DNA of 33,730 nucleotides from an uncultured Prevotella sp. (GTDB taxonomy: Bacteria > Bacteroidota > Bacteroidia > Bacteroidales > Bacteroidaceae): assembly GCA_905233985.1 (NCBI GenBank), contig CAJOFA010000025.1:1-33730 (forward strand). Reading direction: 5' to 3'. This document shows positions 31,444 through 33,730 of this stretch, one piece after another. Within the stretch, counting starts at the first letter, position 1. Each line of letters begins with the position of its first letter. Below the pieces are notes generated by a model. The model did no database searches. It was not told where the DNA came from and saw only the letters and a list, made by a program, of their open reading frames with translations. Position numbers and translations under genes: made by a program.

Positions 31444-31536
31444 TTAGTTTTGGAGGCTATAGCCTAACTTCTCAAAGAGGGCTTTTAGTTCCTGTTTGCT
31501 GGGTACAAGACTCCAACCTTTCTGTTTTCGCAAATT
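31444..31536 (-). pseudogene. 3' end of a lost gene
   Basis: On the minus strand a 30-codon open stretch ends in TAA at 31444-31446 and reads like a real C-terminus: KGWSLVPSKQELKALFEKLG then YSLQN. It has no ATG and an in-frame stop lies just upstream at 31537-31539. I cannot assign a family. It is the only coding-like sequence in the 31279-31597 gap, which otherwise is AT-rich, with the nuclease promoter on the left and the esterase promoter on the right. Confidence 0.3.
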
Positions 31537-31573
31537 TTATTTGCAAAGATTGTGATAATTACGAAATTATCGC

Positions 31574-31581
31574 TATATTTG
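31574..31581 (+). promoter_or_regulatory. -7 box of the esterase gene
   Basis: TATATTTG followed by C, 16 bp before the ATG at 31598. A TTG at 31550-31552 is a partial -33 match. Confidence 0.55.
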
Positions 31582-31597
31582 CACCAAAAATAAACTT

Positions 31598-32410
31598 ATG
31601 AGACAGAAAATTGTTATAATCCTCGCGCTCATGCTGTTGCCGATGATTTCACTGGCGCAGCGTCAGCAGTATCAGCAAGTGAACGACATTCCCTACACTG
31701 TGTCTGACGATGCCTATGCACAGGAGCGTTGCAAGCTCGATGTCTATTACCCTACGAATCAAAAGGACGCGCCTGTGGTGGTGTGGTTCCACGGTGGTGG
31801 CATCGAAGGCGGCAACAAGCACATCGACCAAGAGTTGAAGGACTGCGGTCTGGTGGTGGTCGCTGCCAACTACCGTTTACTGCCAAAGGCTAATATTGAC
31901 GATATTCTCGACGATGCCGCAGCTGCCGTAGCCTGGACTTACAAGAACATTGAGAAATACGGTGGCAGCCATCGTAAGATCTTCGTGGCCGGACACTCTG
32001 CAGGTGGCTATCTGCTCGACATGATAGGCCTCGACAAGAAATGGCTCGCCAAATACGATGTTGATGCTGACTCGTTGGCTGCCCTCGTGCCCTTCAGCGG
32101 ACAGTGCATCACGCACTACAACGTCCGCAAACTGCAGGGCATCCCGCCCTTGCAGGCCACCATCGACCAATACGCCCCGCTCACCTACGTCCGTCCTGAT
32201 GCACCGCCTATCGTCATCATTTCTGGGGATCGCGAACTGGAGCTCTTCGGACGCTATGAGGAGCAGGCCTACTTCTGGCGTATGCTGAAACTCGCAGGCC
32301 ACAAAGACGTGACGCTCTACGAGATGCAGGGCTATGACCACGGCGCCATGCCACAACCTGCCTATTATATTCTGAAGCAGCACATTAAGCGTCTGACCAA
32401 TAAGCAGTAA
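31598..32410 (+). CDS. Secreted alpha/beta-hydrolase (esterase/lipase-like)
   Basis: 270 residues with a signal peptide (cleavage near SLAQ). Hormone-sensitive-lipase/BD-FAE-like fold: oxyanion motif FHGGG (65-68), nucleophile Ser134 in AGHSAGGYL, acid Asp211 in IISGDREL, base His248 in GYDHG. All three triad residues are present. Related Bacteroidota enzymes remove acyl groups from carbohydrates or small esters; the substrate is not known here. It is followed 40 bp later by the nitroreductase gene in the same direction, with no terminator in between, so the two may share a message. Confidence 0.9.
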   Translation: MRQKIVIILALMLLPMISLAQRQQYQQVNDIPYTVSDDAYAQERCKLDVYYPTNQKDAPVVVWFHGGGIEGGNKHIDQELKDCGLVVVAANYRLLPKANIDDILDDAAAAVAWTYKNIEKYGGSHRKIFVAGHSAGGYLLDMIGLDKKWLAKYDVDADSLAALVPFSGQCITHYNVRKLQGIPPLQATIDQYAPLTYVRPDAPPIVIISGDRELELFGRYEEQAYFWRMLKLAGHKDVTLYEMQGYDHGAMPQPAYYILKQHIKRLTNKQ

Positions 32411-32450
32411 AAACATATTAATATACTAACACAACAAATACTAAACGGAA

Positions 32451-33074
32451 ATGAAAATGAAGAAAGTAATGATTCTTGGTGCCTTGGCAGCACTGTTGGC
32501 CGTAACTGGCTGTAATGAGAAAAAAGAAGTAGTGAAGGACGTTGTGTCTTTCGACGAAGTACTGACAACGAGACGAAGCGTCCGCAGCTACGATGCTTCA
32601 AAGAAGATTTCAGAGGCTGAGGTCCGTGAGCTTCTGACGGCTACACAGGAGGCTCCATCGTGGGCCAATCAGCAGCCTACGAAGTATTACGTGGCTATCA
32701 GCGACGAGAAAGTGGCCGCCGTTCAGGATATGGTGGGAGGCAACAAGGAGCGCATCAAGGATGCCCCGGTTCTGATTGTCTCTACGTTCGAGCGGGGCAA
32801 GTCGGGCTTTTTCCAGGGTAACCAGACAAATGAAGTTGGAGACGGATGGGGTGCCTACGATAATGGCCTGAGTAATTGCTACTTGATTCTGAAGGCTCGC
32901 GCCATGGGCTTTGACACGCTTATCATGGGAATGCGCGATGCAGACGGTCTTCGCAAACTCTTCAGCATCCCTGAAAACGAAACGATTATGGCAGTTATCT
33001 CACTGGGCTATAGGGCTGGTGAGCCTAACCGTCCTGAACGCAGGCCCTTAGACGACATCGCTAAGTTTTTCTAA
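32451..33074 (+). CDS. Nitroreductase-family lipoprotein
   Basis: 207 residues. The first 21 residues form a lipoprotein signal peptide with lipobox AVTGC (Cys21). The rest is a nitroreductase-fold FMN enzyme: LTTRRSVRSYDASK (phosphate-binding Arg41/42/45), ATQEAPSWANQQP, GLSNCYLILKARAMGFDTL and the C-terminal SLGYRAGEP. Most nitroreductases are cytoplasmic, so a membrane-anchored, exported one is unusual and would need FMN delivered outside the cytoplasm. The second Met (32457) is an alternative start. The substrate is unknown. Confidence 0.9.
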   Translation: MKMKKVMILGALAALLAVTGCNEKKEVVKDVVSFDEVLTTRRSVRSYDASKKISEAEVRELLTATQEAPSWANQQPTKYYVAISDEKVAAVQDMVGGNKERIKDAPVLIVSTFERGKSGFFQGNQTNEVGDGWGAYDNGLSNCYLILKARAMGFDTLIMGMRDADGLRKLFSIPENETIMAVISLGYRAGEPNRPERRPLDDIAKFF

Positions 33075-33109
33075 GTTCCAAGAAGATTATTAGATGAAAG
33101 TAATAAAAT

Positions 33110-33135
33110 GAGACATTGCCTTTCGGCGATGTCTC
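33110..33135. terminator. Hairpin terminator next to the tRNA fragment
   Basis: GAGACATTGCC (33110-33120), loop TTTC, GGCGATGTCTC (33125-33135): an 11-bp stem with one G-U pair. Read leftwards it is followed by ATTTTATT, so it probably terminated the tRNA that once lay to its right; it may also end the nitroreductase transcript. Confidence 0.65.
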
Positions 33136-33141
33136 CTTGAG

Positions 33142-33166
33142 GGTGCCCGGACGGACTCGAACCGTC
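33142..33166 (-). tRNA. tRNA 3'-end fragment (attachment-site core)
   Basis: The minus strand reads GACGG-TTCGAGT-CCGTC, a perfect T-arm, then the acceptor strand CGGGCAC and a C. No anticodon or D arm follows in the expected place to the right, so this is only the last 25 nt or so of a tRNA. A tyrosine integrase starts 185 bp to the right. This is the pattern of an element integrated in a tRNA 3' end, with the intact tRNA expected at the far right end. The tRNA identity cannot be told from the fragment. Confidence 0.75.
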
Positions 33167-33275
33167 ATTATGAATTTCTAAGATTTTTAGAAAACACACA
33201 TAGAATACTGTATATCAGCATGTTATAAAGATTATTAAAATTTTGAGTGTTCAAAAGAATTCATAAAAACTTAAA

Positions 33276-33300
33276 AATGTTCCATCAATGTTCCATCAAT
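33276..33300 (+). repeat. Tandem 11-bp repeat before the integrase
   Basis: AATGTTCCATC occurs twice in a row (33276-33286, 33287-33297), followed by AAT. Directly upstream of an integrase and beside the att fragment, it is a candidate for arm-type integrase-binding sites. Confidence 0.6.
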
Positions 33301-33315
33301 TTAAAAACTTTTTTG

Positions 33316-33323
33316 TACCTTTG
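33316..33323 (+). promoter_or_regulatory. -7 box of the integrase gene
   Basis: TACCTTTG followed by C, 27 bp before the ATG at 33350. No TTTG at -33; the tandem 11-bp repeat occupies that area, so the integrase could control its own promoter. Confidence 0.6.
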
Positions 33324-33349
33324 CACCCAATAATCAAAACAAGATTAAG

Positions 33350-33730
33350 ATGGCAAAAAAGTACTTTCTGAGGACAAAGGAAACAAAGGGACGCGCTAAC
33401 TTATATATAGAGGTACGCAAGCGGACCCCAATGATACGTGCATTGGTGTGTACAAACATCCCCGTGGATATTCAGACTTGGATTCGAGTGAACAAGTCCG
33501 CTAAGATATGGGAAACTTTCCGCCAAACCAAAGACGGTAAGGAGTTGTCAGATAAACTGGACTTGATAGAGGCCTCCATTAATGATGTTATTGCCAACGG
33601 CATAGACATCGATGATGTGCATTATGAAGTTGAGGACGGAAATTCAGCCCTCAACTCGATGCTGCTAAATGCTGCTGTGGAGAAGATTGTCATGAAGGAA
33701 GTCTATGACAGAAAGGAGCAAGAGGTAAAA
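33350..33730 (+). CDS. Tyrosine-type site-specific integrase, N-terminal part
   Basis: 127 codons run to the window edge without a stop. The start MAKKYFLRTKETKGRANLYI is the arm-binding N-terminal domain found in Bacteroidota phage-type integrases (a beta hairpin reading LYIEVRKRTPMIRALVCT, then IPVDIQTWI). A helical SAM-like core-binding domain begins near residue 70. The catalytic domain with the Arg-His-Arg-Tyr residues lies outside the window, so activity cannot be judged. Placement next to a tRNA 3' fragment and a tandem repeat supports an integrated element extending to the right. Confidence 0.85.
   Translation, partial: MAKKYFLRTKETKGRANLYIEVRKRTPMIRALVCTNIPVDIQTWIRVNKSAKIWETFRQTKDGKELSDKLDLIEASINDVIANGIDIDDVHYEVEDGNSALNSMLLNAAVEKIVMKEVYDRKEQEVK

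Noticed and set aside
33142..33166. Complete tRNA gene
   Set aside because: Only T-arm and acceptor strand are present; nothing to the right folds as an anticodon or D arm.

Overview
The window reads as a chromosome segment from a Bacteroidota of order Bacteroidales, most likely Prevotellaceae (Prevotella/Segatella type). The basis is the gene content (RseC-RnfBCDGEA complex, a DUF5103/T9SS plug protein, a propeller-AraC regulator, a PGN_0703-like nuclease, the ilvD-ilvB-ilvN-acyl-ACP thioesterase order) and the promoters, nearly all of which carry the Bacteroidota -7 box TAnnTTTG, one with a perfect TTTG-N19-TAnnTTTG. No species can be named from sequence alone.

Layout. 1-1270: AT-rich, gene-poor; leftward promoters for a gene off the left edge, a frameshifted membrane protein, and a repeat field with a phased array of 15-bp palindromes. 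1275-7586: a secreted hypothetical protein converging on a leftward rseC-rnfB-C-D-G-E-A operon (ion-pumping ferredoxin:NAD+ oxidoreductase). 7738-14767: a hypothetical acidic protein, then a leftward run of lipoprotein, DMP19-family protein, smpB, metH (without its AdoMet domain), a HAD phosphatase and a GHL10-like glycosidase. 14849-21238: T9SS plug protein, a membrane sensor fused directly to an AraC DNA-binding domain, then a small Cys/His membrane protein and a TonB-dependent receptor that look like a metal-uptake pair. 21245-26452: a broken small secreted gene, then leftward ilvD-ilvB-ilvN-thioesterase (branched-chain amino acids), without ilvC. 26563-29689: a carboxypeptidase-regulatory-domain protein, a PurF-like enzyme without the glutaminase cysteine, and a WG-repeat protein. 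29690-31600: AT-rich accessory stretch with a truncated YgjP-type metalloprotease remnant, an orphan PD-(D/E)XK nuclease and another coding remnant. 31598-33074: esterase and nitroreductase lipoprotein. 33110-33730: tRNA 3'-end fragment and the start of a tyrosine integrase, i.e. the left border of an integrated element.

The strongest unexplained signal runs through the whole window: short tandem repeats of 7-9 bp, usually three to five units, with a different sequence each time. They fill six of the seven 20-60 bp gaps between co-directional neighbours, and the same kind of sequence also lies inside genes (metH twice, the TonB receptor, ilvD) and at the truncation point of the metalloprotease remnant. 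Other repeat types (a 21-bp palindrome in rnfB, a G-rich palindrome in the thioesterase, a 25-nt perfect palindrome) also sit in coding DNA. Removing exactly the 25-nt palindrome restores one clean 85-codon reading frame at 21245-21527. Together these suggest a family of small sequences that arrive at gene junctions and sometimes inside genes, where in-frame or linker positions survive.
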